A stretch of 5,273 nt of DNA from an uncultured Planctomycetaceae bacterium. GTDB taxonomy: Bacteria; Planctomycetota; Planctomycetia; Pirellulales; Pirellulaceae. The notes under the pieces were generated by a model, which did not search any database, was not told where the DNA came from, and saw nothing but the letters and a program-made list of their open reading frames with translations. Below are positions 1-5,273 of this stretch, one piece after another (the first letter of the stretch is position 1; the number at the start of each line of letters is the position of its first letter). Location: the NCBI GenBank assembly GCA_903921945.1, contig CAIXSC010000982.1:1-5273 (forward strand), written 5' to 3'. The translations under genes were made by a program, and so were the position numbers.

Positions 1-57
1 CCTCCAGTCGCGCCGCGCACAACGCACGTTCCGGCTCGAAGCATGCCGGCCCCAGCG

Positions 58-83
58 TCGACGGACAAGATGTCCGTCGTACA
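58..83 (+). repeat. REP-like palindromic repeat, left copy
   Basis: This 26-bp unit is the exact reverse complement of 153-178. It is itself a hairpin: CGACGGACA (59-67), loop AGA (68-70), TGTCCGTCG (71-79), followed by an asymmetric TACA tail. A short intergenic palindrome with an asymmetric tail, present as an inverted pair, is the architecture of REP elements arranged as BIMEs. The family assignment is an inference, because copy number elsewhere in the genome is not visible. Confidence 0.75.
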
Positions 84-152
84 AAGAAAAGAAGGGCGAT
101 CTCAGTCCGGCCACTCGATAGCCAATCGCCGCTCGAACATCGATCAACCTTA

Positions 153-178
153 TGTACGACGGACATCTTGTCCGTCGA
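153..178 (-). repeat. REP-like palindromic repeat, right inverted copy
   Basis: This is a perfect inverted copy of 58-83, with the same 9-bp stem and a 3-base loop. The 69-bp spacer (84-152) contains a further nested inverted repeat, GGCGAT (95-100) and ATCGCC (125-130). The whole 58-178 segment can therefore fold either as one long hairpin or as two short ones. The mismatch-free arms imply recent duplication or selection to keep the sequence. Confidence 0.75.
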
Positions 179-267
179 GAGCATGTCGAGAGCGTCACCT
201 CCGATGGAACCGCGCAATAACGCGCGGGCCGGTTCGAAGGCAGTAACTCCCGTTTCGAACTCCCCCC

Positions 268-307
268 AAAAAACTCGCGTGTCCTATGTTGAATACGCGA
301 GTTTTTT
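268..307. terminator. Bidirectional intrinsic terminator
   Basis: AAAAAACTCGCGT (268-280) pairs perfectly with ACGCGAGTTTTTT (295-307) across a 14-base loop (281-294). The GC-rich part of the stem, CTCGCG, is followed by a run of six T on either strand. It lies 26 bases beyond the stop codon of the minus-strand peptidase gene, so it most likely ends that transcript. It could also stop plus-strand transcription entering from the left of the window. Confidence 0.85.
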
Positions 308-332
308 CTTTGGCGAACCCACACCGTTCGGG

Positions 333-2006
333 CTACTGGGGCGGTTTGCGGATTCTTACCAGTAGCTCGCCGTCGTTGTCGGCCAGTTCGCCGGGTGGCT
401 CGTTGATCTTCAGATACAAGGTGCCGGTCCATTCGGGCTCGATGAGCCGTTTGCGGCCGATCGGTTGGGGGCGGGCGAGCGGTGTGAGCGTGTCGGCGGG
501 CAATGGGTCGGGGCGAATGGCGCCGACCAGCATGCCGAGCGGCAAGCCGCGGTGATAGCGAATCGTCACCCCGCCCGGCTCGCAAGGCCACTCGGGCGGC
601 CCCGCAACCAACCGATACCGTCCGACCGCCGCCACTTCATAGGTTTCGCCGGCTCGCAATTCGATTCCCGTCGATTGCCATCCCAAGTTCGCGGCGACTT
701 TCAATCGCACCTCGGGTTCCATCCATGGTTGGCTCGGTTGATGCTTCACAGCCGCTCGCGCGACGTCGTAACCGTAGTCCGCCTCGGCGGCGAACAACTG
801 CCACTCTTCCGACAGCTTCCCAGCCGACTCGCCGATGTCGGCCAACATGCGGCGAGTCAATTCGGGGCCCTCTTCGCGAGCGTCGGCGAAGCGGGCGCGA
901 AACGCGGTTCGCGACAGCGGATGAGCGTCCAGGAACTGGGCGGCGGCCCAGCTCCAACCGTACATCTCAACCCGCAAATGCGATTGCAGGTCGTAACTAA
1001 AAATCGCGGGCAGCGACATGCCACGTCCAGCGGCGAAGTCGTCCCGCACGATCTTCACTCGCCCCCAATTCGGCGTCTCGTCGCGGTCTTGGGGCAGATA
1101 ACGCATGGTGAGCCGTCCGTCGATCCAGCGGTGTGTCGCCACCAATTCCGCGCACCCCTCCGCGAACCATGGCGGACCGACGCCACCCAACCAGCGACTC
1201 ATGAAAGCGTGCGTGCCTTCGTGAAGCATCAAATGGCGGCGGTAATAGTCGGCCGGATCATCCCGCCACCAGATCTCGTCGCCCGCTTGAAACCCGTTTT
1301 CGAATTTCGGCAAATAGTCGGGGATCGCACCGGCCGCCAGGAACCGCTCGCGGTCCCGCATGAGATACCCGGTCAGCCGCCAACCGTCGACCGTCCGTCG
1401 CTCCACTCCGAAGTATTCGCACCACGGATCGATCGCCAAATCGAACACGGCCGGCAATTCGTCAACCGCCGGAATGCTCGGCAAGTCCGTGTACAACGTC
1501 AGATGTTTGCTTTCCAGTTTGCGAAAGCCGGCCGCCGCCGCCCGCTGGGGATCGAGCGGTTGCCGCGGCGGCCGTCGCCGTTCCGACTCGGGGTTCGTCG
1601 CCGCGCCTGGCGGCAAAAGGTCGCCCAAGAGCCGCGGCCGGCCAGTTCGACCGGGCGTCGTCATCGAAGCCCCCGGACTCGCTGGTTTGGCGTTCCCCGG
1701 GGTTGCCGGTTTGGCACCGGCTGGCGGTGTCGGCTTCGCGGTCGATACGGGAGGCTTCGCGGCCGGCGTGTTCTTGCCGGGTGGCGCGCCGACCGCTGAC
1801 TTGCCTTGGTTCGACGCGGCCGGTTGAGTTTGAATGGGGAACGGCGGACGCGGCGGGAACTGAGTGGCCCGCGCTCCAACCGCGAACGCCGCCAACCCGC
1901 CCGCGACGACAGCGCCGACAGCGCCTACGATCAACGCCCGCCCGAGTCGATGATCGCCCCTTCGCGTCGAACGGCCACTAACTCGTTCCTGGTGTGCTGG
2001 CGGCAC
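333..2006 (-). CDS. Secreted HExxH zinc peptidase with LecA-like lectin domain
   Basis: Predicted 557-residue exported protein. A basic N-terminus is followed by one hydrophobic segment at about residues 24-45, ending in an ARA signal-peptidase-like site (45-47), so it is either secreted or membrane-anchored. Residues 48-155 form a Pro/Ala/Lys-rich linker. The catalytic region carries HEGTH (262-266) and a downstream PPWFAEGCAEL segment (278-288). E283 is the likely third zinc ligand, as in gluzincins of the peptidase MA type seen in DUF1570-like proteins. YGWSWAAAQFL (349-359) also fits that fold. Residues ~433-557 resemble the PA-IL/LecA galactose lectin: a VAAN start, GETYEVAAVGRY, PLGMLVG, and GTLYLKINEPPG followed by ADNDG near the end. 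The GTG start at 2006 is chosen because GGAGG lies seven bases upstream and the signal segment then sits near the N-terminus. ATG 2039 and ATG 2258 are alternatives with poor sites. The substrate is unknown. The peptidase call is firm at motif level; the lectin call rests on pattern similarity recalled from memory. Confidence 0.88.
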   Translation of the reverse strand: MPPAHQERVSGRSTRRGDHRLGRALIVGAVGAVVAGGLAAFAVGARATQFPPRPPFPIQTQPAASNQGKSAVGAPPGKNTPAAKPPVSTAKPTPPAGAKPATPGNAKPASPGASMTTPGRTGRPRLLGDLLPPGAATNPESERRRPPRQPLDPQRAAAAGFRKLESKHLTLYTDLPSIPAVDELPAVFDLAIDPWCEYFGVERRTVDGWRLTGYLMRDRERFLAAGAIPDYLPKFENGFQAGDEIWWRDDPADYYRRHLMLHEGTHAFMSRWLGGVGPPWFAEGCAELVATHRWIDGRLTMRYLPQDRDETPNWGRVKIVRDDFAAGRGMSLPAIFSYDLQSHLRVEMYGWSWAAAQFLDAHPLSRTAFRARFADAREEGPELTRRMLADIGESAGKLSEEWQLFAAEADYGYDVARAAVKHQPSQPWMEPEVRLKVAANLGWQSTGIELRAGETYEVAAVGRYRLVAGPPEWPCEPGGVTIRYHRGLPLGMLVGAIRPDPLPADTLTPLARPQPIGRKRLIEPEWTGTLYLKINEPPGELADNDGELLVRIRKPPQ

Positions 2007-2013
2007 TTTTCGT

Positions 2014-2018
2014 CCTCC
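2014..2018 (-). promoter_or_regulatory. Shine-Dalgarno site that decides the peptidase start
   Basis: Read on the minus strand, GGAGG is followed by seven bases (ACGAAAA) and then GTG at 2006-2004. The in-frame ATG at 2039 has no purine-rich site upstream and would place this Shine-Dalgarno sequence inside the coding region. It would also add 11 residues before the signal segment. Confidence 0.65.
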
Positions 2019-2045
2019 GCGAAGACCGCGAACAGGCATTGAGCG

Positions 2046-2074
2046 ACGCGTTTGGACGGACCAAACACGCGTTT
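2046..2074. promoter_or_regulatory. Operator-like paired palindromes with central hairpin
   Basis: The octamer ACGCGTTT occurs at 2046-2053 and 2067-2074, exactly 21 bases apart, about two helical turns. Each copy contains the palindrome ACGCGT. Between them lies a perfect inverted repeat GTTTGG (2050-2055), loop ACGGA, CCAAAC (2061-2066). It sits 40-68 bases upstream of the preferred peptidase start, in the likely 5' leader or promoter-proximal region. It could be a regulator binding site or an mRNA hairpin. Chance is possible, since CG-rich words are common here. Confidence 0.3.
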
Positions 2075-2232
2075 CGTCATCGCCACGGCGCGAGTTTACC
2101 CGCGCGGCGACAAACTGGCGAGGTTGTTTCCGCCAACGGAGCGAGCACGAGCAACGCTGGCGTAGAATGGTCGTCGGGCGACACGAACGGCGGTCGTGAA
2201 ACCCGTGACGTGGCTCCGTTGGTTCGAAACCG

Positions 2233-2328
2233 ATGCGGTACAACCTGCGGCGCGTCACCGAGAACGTTCGCTTCCCAAAAGATTACCTCACCGAAAAGAT
2301 GGCAAGTTCACCCGCGACTGCCCGGTGA
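2233..2328 (+). CDS. Candidate small protein, 31 residues
   Basis: An ATG-started ORF of 31 codons ends in TGA, 31 bases before the ATPase start and in a different frame. It is not recognised. It looks more protein-like than the other small frames here: the first 23 residues (MRYNLRRVTENVRFPKDYLT, then EKM) mix charged, aromatic and polar residues, and 18 of those 23 codons end in G or C. The last eight residues are Ser/Ala-rich and less convincing. There is no Shine-Dalgarno sequence before the ATG, and an in-frame stop (2206-2208) rules out a longer form. It could be a small leader peptide upstream of the ATPase, a remnant of a degraded gene, or chance. Confidence 0.22.
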   Translation: MRYNLRRVTENVRFPKDYLTEKMASSPATAR

Positions 2329-2359
2329 CCGCGAACGATAGACCGACAGCACGGAACTT

Positions 2360-5107
2360 ATGGCGATAGACCCTATTTGCGGCATGGTGGTGGACGAACG
2401 TTCGCCCTTGCGCGCCGAGCGCGACGGACAGACATTTTACTTTTGCTGCGAGAGTTGCCGCCGCCGTTTCCTGGGTGAAGCCGTCGCTCCCGCGAAGCTC
2501 GCCCACGGGGCGGCCCATGGCGCGGTGCCGACCGCCTACATCTGTCCGATGTGTCCAGGCGTACGGAGCCCGGTTCCGGCCGCTTGTCCCGAGTGTGGCA
2601 TGGCGCTGGAACCGGAACATCCGTGTTCCGGAACGCTCGACGATACCACCGAACTGGACGACATGACCCGGCGACTGCTGATCGCCACGCCACCCACCTT
2701 GATCATCATGGCCCTGGCCATGGGGCCGATGTTGGGCATGCCGCTACCCCAGTGGCTTGCGGGCCGCGCGAACGGCGTGTTGCAGGCCGTGCTGGCCGCG
2801 ATCGTGCTGCTGGGAGCCGGTTGGCCTATCCTGCAACGCGGACTTGCCAGCATCGCCACCGGCCGGCTCAACATGTTCACCTTGATCGGCGTCGGTACCG
2901 TGGCCTCGTACTTGTTCAGCGTGGCCATGCTCTGGCTGCAACCCCTGCCGACCACACCCGCCACCGCATCCATGGCCGCCTCCGTCGCTGACCCGTCGTC
3001 CGGCGCGTCTGGCAACACGCATTCCCAACCGCATTCCCAGCCGAATTCCCAACCGCATGCCGGCCCTCATTCAAGCCCGCATTCGGGTCCGTATTCTGTT
3101 CCGCATGCCGGCCCGCCTTCGGGCCCCAACGCGAGCTCCCATGACGGACATGGTCCGGCGCTCTACTTCGAATCGGCGGCGGCGATCATGACGCTGGTGT
3201 TGCTAGGGCAGGTTCTTGAATTGCGAGCCCGTCGACGCACGGGTGACGCGGTTCGCGCACTGCTCGACCTCGCGCCGCCCGTCGCGCATTTGTGGAGCGA
3301 AACGGGAGAGATCGACACGCCGTTGGCGCAGGTTCGACCGGGCGATCGGTTGGCGGTGCGCCCGGGCGAGAAGGTACCCGTGGATGGCGTGTTGCTCGCC
3401 GGCGCCGCCGCAGTCTCCGAAGCGTTGCTCACCGGCGAACCGATGCCGATCGCGAAGGCTCCGGGCGACCGGGTGCTTGCCGGCTCCCTGAACCAGTCGA
3501 GCGCCTTCACGATGCGGGCCGAGCACACCGGAGCCGACACGTTGCTGGCGAAGATCATCCAGCTTGTGACGCAAGCGCAGCGCAGCCGCGCGCCCATTCA
3601 GCGCATTGCCGATCGGGTCGCCGCATACTTTGTGCCAGCGGTCCTCGCGATCGCCGTCCTGACGTTCGCCGCATGGTGGTCGCTGGGTGGCGAAGGCGCC
3701 TACGTCCGCGGCCTGGTCCATGCCGTGTCGGTGCTCGTCATCGCCTGCCCCTGCGCACTCGGGTTGGCGACGCCGATGTCGGTGATTGTGGGCGTTGGCC
3801 GCGGCGCCCGCGAAGGCGTGCTCGTTCGCGACGCCGAAACCCTGGAACAACTCGCGCGGATCGACACCGTGGTGCTCGACAAAACGGGCACACTCACCGT
3901 CGGCCGCCCCAAACTTCGCGCCGTTCTCGCGCTGACACCGTTCCCACGCGCTGAAATCCTGCGACTCGCCGCCGCCGTCGAACGCTGGAGTGAACACCCG
4001 CTCGGACGGGCGATCGTGGCAGCGCAAGCGAACGAGTCGGCTGACAAAGCCGGGACCGTCCAGAACACACCGCTTGGCATCGACCCGGGTTTCGACCCCA
4101 GCGTCGCGCCGGCCGATTTCGTGTCGGCTCCCGGCGGCGGCGTGGCGGGGATCGTGGAGGGTCGAACCGTGCGCGTCGGCTCACTCGCCTTTTGCGAGTC
4201 GCCACGGCTCGACGAGTTCTCTCCGCAGCCGGTAAGGCGGCCAACCAAACCGGGACAAGCCGATTCGATAGCCGGTTCCACACCGCCACCCGCCACCGCG
4301 ACGCCCTCGGTTTCACTCGTCACGATCAGCTTCGCCCCACCGCGTGAGTTTTCCACGACACCCGCCGCACCCACGACCCTTGCCGCACCCACGACACCAA
4401 CGATCCCCACAACACCCGCTCAGCCTTGGCCGGACGGACCTTGGCGGGCGTGGTCGGAGCAATGGCGGGAACGCGGTTGCACGGTGTTGTTCGTGGCGGT
4501 GGATGGCCAGCCTGCGGGGCTGCTCGCCTTGCACGATCCGATCAAGCCGGAGGCGGCCGCGGCGCTTGCCGCGTTGCGGCAACGCGGTTTGCGGTTGGCG
4601 ATGGCGACCGGGGACAACGAACGCACCGCGCTGGAGGTCGCCCGGCAGGTTGCCCAGGAGGAGGTCGAAGGGGTGTTTGACGAAGTTCGGGCCGGGTTAT
4701 CGCCGGGGGGAAAACTCGCGGTGCTCGAGTCGTTTCGGCACTCGGGGCGGCACGTCGCAATGCTCGGAGATGGCGTGAACGACGCGCCCGCGCTGGCGGC
4801 GGCCGACGTCGGAGTGGCGATGGGAACCGGTAGCGATGTGGCGATCGAGAGCGCCGGCGTCACACTCGTCGCAGGTGACTTGGCCGCGTTCGTTCGCGCG
4901 GTCGATCTCAGTCGCGCCGTGATGCGCAACATTCGCCAAAACCTGTTTTTCGCTTTTGTTTACAACGGCTTGGGGATACCGCTCGCCGCCGGCATCCTCC
5001 AGCCCGTGTGGGGACTCGCATTCGGCCCGATGACGGCGGCGGTGGCGATGAGTTTTAGTTCGGTGTCCGTCATCGCGAACTCGTTGCGGCTCGCGCGCCG
5101 CCGCTAA
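2360..5107 (+). CDS. copA: P1B-type Cu(I)/Ag(I)-exporting ATPase with YHS and HMBD domains
   Basis: Inner-membrane pump predicted to use ATP to expel monovalent copper or silver. A YHS domain comes first (residues 4-40; C7, C29, C30, C33), then a heavy-metal-binding module (60-85; CPMC at 62-65, CPEC at 76-79). There is no classical HMA domain. Membrane segments are at about 106-125, 139-158, 170-193, 268-287, 423-442, 452-476, 861-880 and 886-905. Actuator TGE is at 358-360 and the CPC metal site at 463-465. DKTGT (507-511) holds the phosphorylated Asp507. The nucleotide-domain HP is at 546-547 and GGG at 592-594. TGDN is at 750-753 and GDGVND at 803-808. The pattern N861-x6-YN-x4-P plus MSFSS (897-901) and N907 matches Cu(I)-type P1B-1 pumps. 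At 915 residues it is long for the family, owing to a His-rich loop (221-264) and a Pro/Thr-rich nucleotide-domain insert (~613-695). The start has only a weak GGA four bases upstream, but the YHS domain begins immediately. The symbol reflects the subfamily, not proven orthology. Confidence 0.95.
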   Translation: MAIDPICGMVVDERSPLRAERDGQTFYFCCESCRRRFLGEAVAPAKLAHGAAHGAVPTAYICPMCPGVRSPVPAACPECGMALEPEHPCSGTLDDTTELDDMTRRLLIATPPTLIIMALAMGPMLGMPLPQWLAGRANGVLQAVLAAIVLLGAGWPILQRGLASIATGRLNMFTLIGVGTVASYLFSVAMLWLQPLPTTPATASMAASVADPSSGASGNTHSQPHSQPNSQPHAGPHSSPHSGPYSVPHAGPPSGPNASSHDGHGPALYFESAAAIMTLVLLGQVLELRARRRTGDAVRALLDLAPPVAHLWSETGEIDTPLAQVRPGDRLAVRPGEKVPVDGVLLAGAAAVSEALLTGEPMPIAKAPGDRVLAGSLNQSSAFTMRAEHTGADTLLAKIIQLVTQAQRSRAPIQRIADRVAAYFVPAVLAIAVLTFAAWWSLGGEGAYVRGLVHAVSVLVIACPCALGLATPMSVIVGVGRGAREGVLVRDAETLEQLARIDTVVLDKTGTLTVGRPKLRAVLALTPFPRAEILRLAAAVERWSEHPLGRAIVAAQANESADKAGTVQNTPLGIDPGFDPSVAPADFVSAPGGGVAGIVEGRTVRVGSLAFCESPRLDEFSPQPVRRPTKPGQADSIAGSTPPPATATPSVSLVTISFAPPREFSTTPAAPTTLAAPTTPTIPTTPAQPWPDGPWRAWSEQWRERGCTVLFVAVDGQPAGLLALHDPIKPEAAAALAALRQRGLRLAMATGDNERTALEVARQVAQEEVEGVFDEVRAGLSPGGKLAVLESFRHSGRHVAMLGDGVNDAPALAAADVGVAMGTGSDVAIESAGVTLVAGDLAAFVRAVDLSRAVMRNIRQNLFFAFVYNGLGIPLAAGILQPVWGLAFGPMTAAVAMSFSSVSVIANSLRLARRR
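3020..3127 (+). repeat. 12-bp tandem repeat encoding His-x-x-Pro units
   Basis: Nine consecutive in-frame 12-bp units encode tetrapeptides of the form H/N/Y/P-S/A-x-P (ATPase residues 221-256). The first three units are nearly identical in DNA (CATTCCCAACCG and variants) and later ones have diverged. A degenerate unit and HDGHG (261-265) follow. The repeat lies in the loop between the third and fourth membrane segments, which standard P1B topology places outside the cytoplasmic membrane. Six of the nine units start with His, so metal binding is plausible but inferred. Confidence 0.9.
4280..4426 (+). repeat. Low-complexity Pro/Thr/Ala-rich insert in the ATPase N-domain
   Basis: This segment encodes residues 641-689, dominated by Thr, Pro and Ala, such as STTPAAPTTLAAPTTPTIPT (665-684). 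It contains a 14-bp direct repeat, GCCGCACCCACGAC, at 4364-4377 and 4382-4395. The surrounding nucleotide-domain sequence resumes cleanly at TVLFVAVDG (708-716). The wider extra region is about residues 613-695, where related pumps usually have a short helix-loop. The reading frame is intact, so this is an insertion within a functional-looking gene, not decay. Confidence 0.8.
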
Positions 5108-5136
5108 CCACACGCGCGCCGCCGCTAACCACACGC
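5092..5136 (+). repeat. 21-bp tandem duplication across the ATPase stop codon
   Basis: Positions 5092-5112 are repeated exactly at 5113-5133, followed by the first three bases of a third copy. The unit contains the last codons of the ATPase gene and its TAA stop (5105-5107), so the second copy is untranslated and the protein is unchanged. Identity is complete, which suggests recent replication slippage in a CG-rich tract. Confidence 0.9.
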
Positions 5137-5157
5137 TCGCCGACCGGCCGCATGCGA

Positions 5158-5163
5158 TATAGT
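5158..5163 (+). promoter_or_regulatory. Possible -10 box of the downstream gene
   Basis: TATAGT stands out as AT-rich in a GC-rich gap and lies 44 bases before the next ATG. It matches the sigma-70-type -10 consensus at five of six positions. No -35 box is visible at the expected spacing (5135-5140 reads GCTCGC), so the call is weak. No intrinsic terminator is visible between the ATPase stop and this point. Confidence 0.25.
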
Positions 5164-5207
5164 CTTTCGCACCGTTTTCCGCACCCCCATCAAGGACACA
5201 CGCTGCG

Positions 5208-5273
5208 ATGGATCAGCCGCTGGTATTTCGAGGTTCGCTGGTACGAAGCGATCGAGTTGAACGGGGGGCGTTC
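5208..5273 (+). CDS. N-terminus of an unidentified protein, possibly an amidohydrolase (partial)
   Basis: The ATG at 5208 opens a frame that continues past the window end, giving 22 residues beginning MDQPLVFRGSLVRSDRV. AAGGA at 5192-5196 is a plausible but slightly distant Shine-Dalgarno site, 11 bases from the ATG. The pattern of a short strand, RGSLV, an Asp-Arg-Val and a Gly-Ala-Phe resembles the opening beta-strands of amidohydrolases such as N-acetylglucosamine-6-phosphate deacetylase. Twenty-two residues are too few to be sure. It lies 100 bases after the ATPase stop in the same direction and could be cotranscribed or have its own promoter. Confidence 0.55.
   Translation, partial: MDQPLVFRGSLVRSDRVERGAF

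Larger units (their letters stand above)
1..332. other. Intergenic region with repeats and terminator, no convincing gene
   Basis: No reading frame here looks like a protein. The open frames run through the inverted repeats and the terminator and have scrambled composition. The 3' end of a gene lying to the left cannot be excluded for the first ~50 bases, but nothing identifies one. Besides the separately listed repeats and terminator, there is a small GC hairpin: GAACCGCGC (207-215), loop AATAAC (216-221), GCGC (222-225), then after five unpaired bases GGTTC (231-235). It lacks a T-run. A short TTCGAA-based inverted repeat also occurs at 232-238 and 254-260. No tRNA fold could be built around these TTCGA motifs. 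Confidence 0.6.
2007..2359. promoter_or_regulatory. Divergent intergenic region between peptidase and ATPase genes
   Basis: This 353-base region must hold the promoters of both flanking genes, but neither is clear. For the peptidase, a weak pair on the minus strand is TCGCCA (2121-2116), a 17-base spacer, then TAAACT (2098-2093), each matching consensus at four of six positions. For the ATPase, TAGAAT (2163-2168) resembles a -10 box but has no matching -35. No CueR-type or CsoR-type copper operator is recognisable. A hairpin flanked by two ACGCGT sites and a candidate small ORF are listed separately. Confidence 0.4.

Noticed and set aside
43..246. Plus-strand ORF of 67 residues at the left end
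   Set aside because: It reads straight through both palindromic repeats and has no protein-like composition.
222..265. GGTTCGA and TTTCGAAC motifs resembling a tRNA T-arm
   Set aside because: The T-stem pairing is wrong (no G53-C61 pair), and no acceptor, D or anticodon arm can be formed around them.
465..1799. Long plus-strand ORF (444 residues) opposite the peptidase gene
   Set aside because: It is antisense to a gene with clear catalytic and signal motifs, has Arg/Pro/His-heavy composition with no recognisable domain, and is explained by high GC in the opposite strand.
2007..2258. N-terminal extension of the peptidase to ATG 2258
   Set aside because: The extra residues are Arg/Ser-rich and unlike the mature protein, no Shine-Dalgarno site precedes the ATG, and the signal segment would be buried more than 100 residues in.
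2007..2359. Copper-responsive operator (CueR or CsoR type) upstream of the ATPase
   Set aside because: I searched by eye for the typical dyads and found none with acceptable spacing next to a promoter.
2196..2369. GTG-started 57-codon plus-strand frame overlapping the ATPase start
   Set aside because: Its composition is Arg/Pro-rich, it has no ribosome-binding site, and it overlaps the better-supported ATPase start. The ATG frame at 2233 in another register is more coding-like.
2744..3070. Minus-strand frame with a repeated Met-Arg-Leu-Gly pattern
   Set aside because: The repeat is the reverse reading of the 12-bp His-Pro repeat in the ATPase gene, not an independent protein.
3203..4027. 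Minus-strand ORF (274 residues) opposite the ATPase
   Set aside because: It lies entirely within the core of the P-type ATPase, including the CPC and DKTGT motifs on the other strand, and shows no domain of its own.

Overview
The window is GC-rich bacterial chromosome, most likely from a planctomycete. That assignment is an inference from protein style: a secreted, Pro/Ala-rich metallopeptidase with a lectin-like tail, a copper ATPase with YHS and CxxC-type N-terminal modules, long low-complexity inserts, and weak or absent Shine-Dalgarno sites. No rRNA or taxonomic marker gene is present to confirm it.

Layout: (1) Positions 1-332 hold no convincing gene. They contain a pair of 26-bp inverted palindromic repeats (58-83 and 153-178) and a perfect 13-bp hairpin with T-runs on both strands (268-307), which should terminate the gene to its right. 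(2) On the minus strand, 333-2006 encodes a predicted membrane-anchored or exported HExxH zinc peptidase with a C-terminal domain resembling the galactose lectin LecA (PA-IL). A GTG start with a good GGAGG site is preferred over the upstream ATGs. (3) Positions 2007-2359 are the divergent intergenic region. It has no strong promoter, an operator-like arrangement near 2046-2074, and a 31-codon small ORF (2233-2328) that looks unusually coding-like. (4) On the plus strand, 2360-5107 encodes a 915-residue P1B-type ATPase with the residues expected of Cu(I)/Ag(I) exporters. It carries two unusual insertions: a histidine-rich tetrapeptide repeat in an extracytoplasmic loop and a Pro/Thr-rich stretch in the nucleotide-binding domain. 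(5) A 21-bp tandem duplication spans the ATPase stop codon. After it comes the first 22 codons of another plus-strand gene (5208 to the window end), possibly an amidohydrolase.

The peptidase and the ATPase are transcribed divergently and share no obvious pathway. The ATPase would pump monovalent copper out of the cytoplasm, and the peptidase would act outside the cytoplasmic membrane. No metal-responsive regulator, metallochaperone, CRISPR array, integrase, transposase or RNA gene was found. I see no clear new multi-gene system. The most interesting points are the lectin-peptidase fusion, the two ATPase insertions, the paired palindromic repeats and the small ORF.
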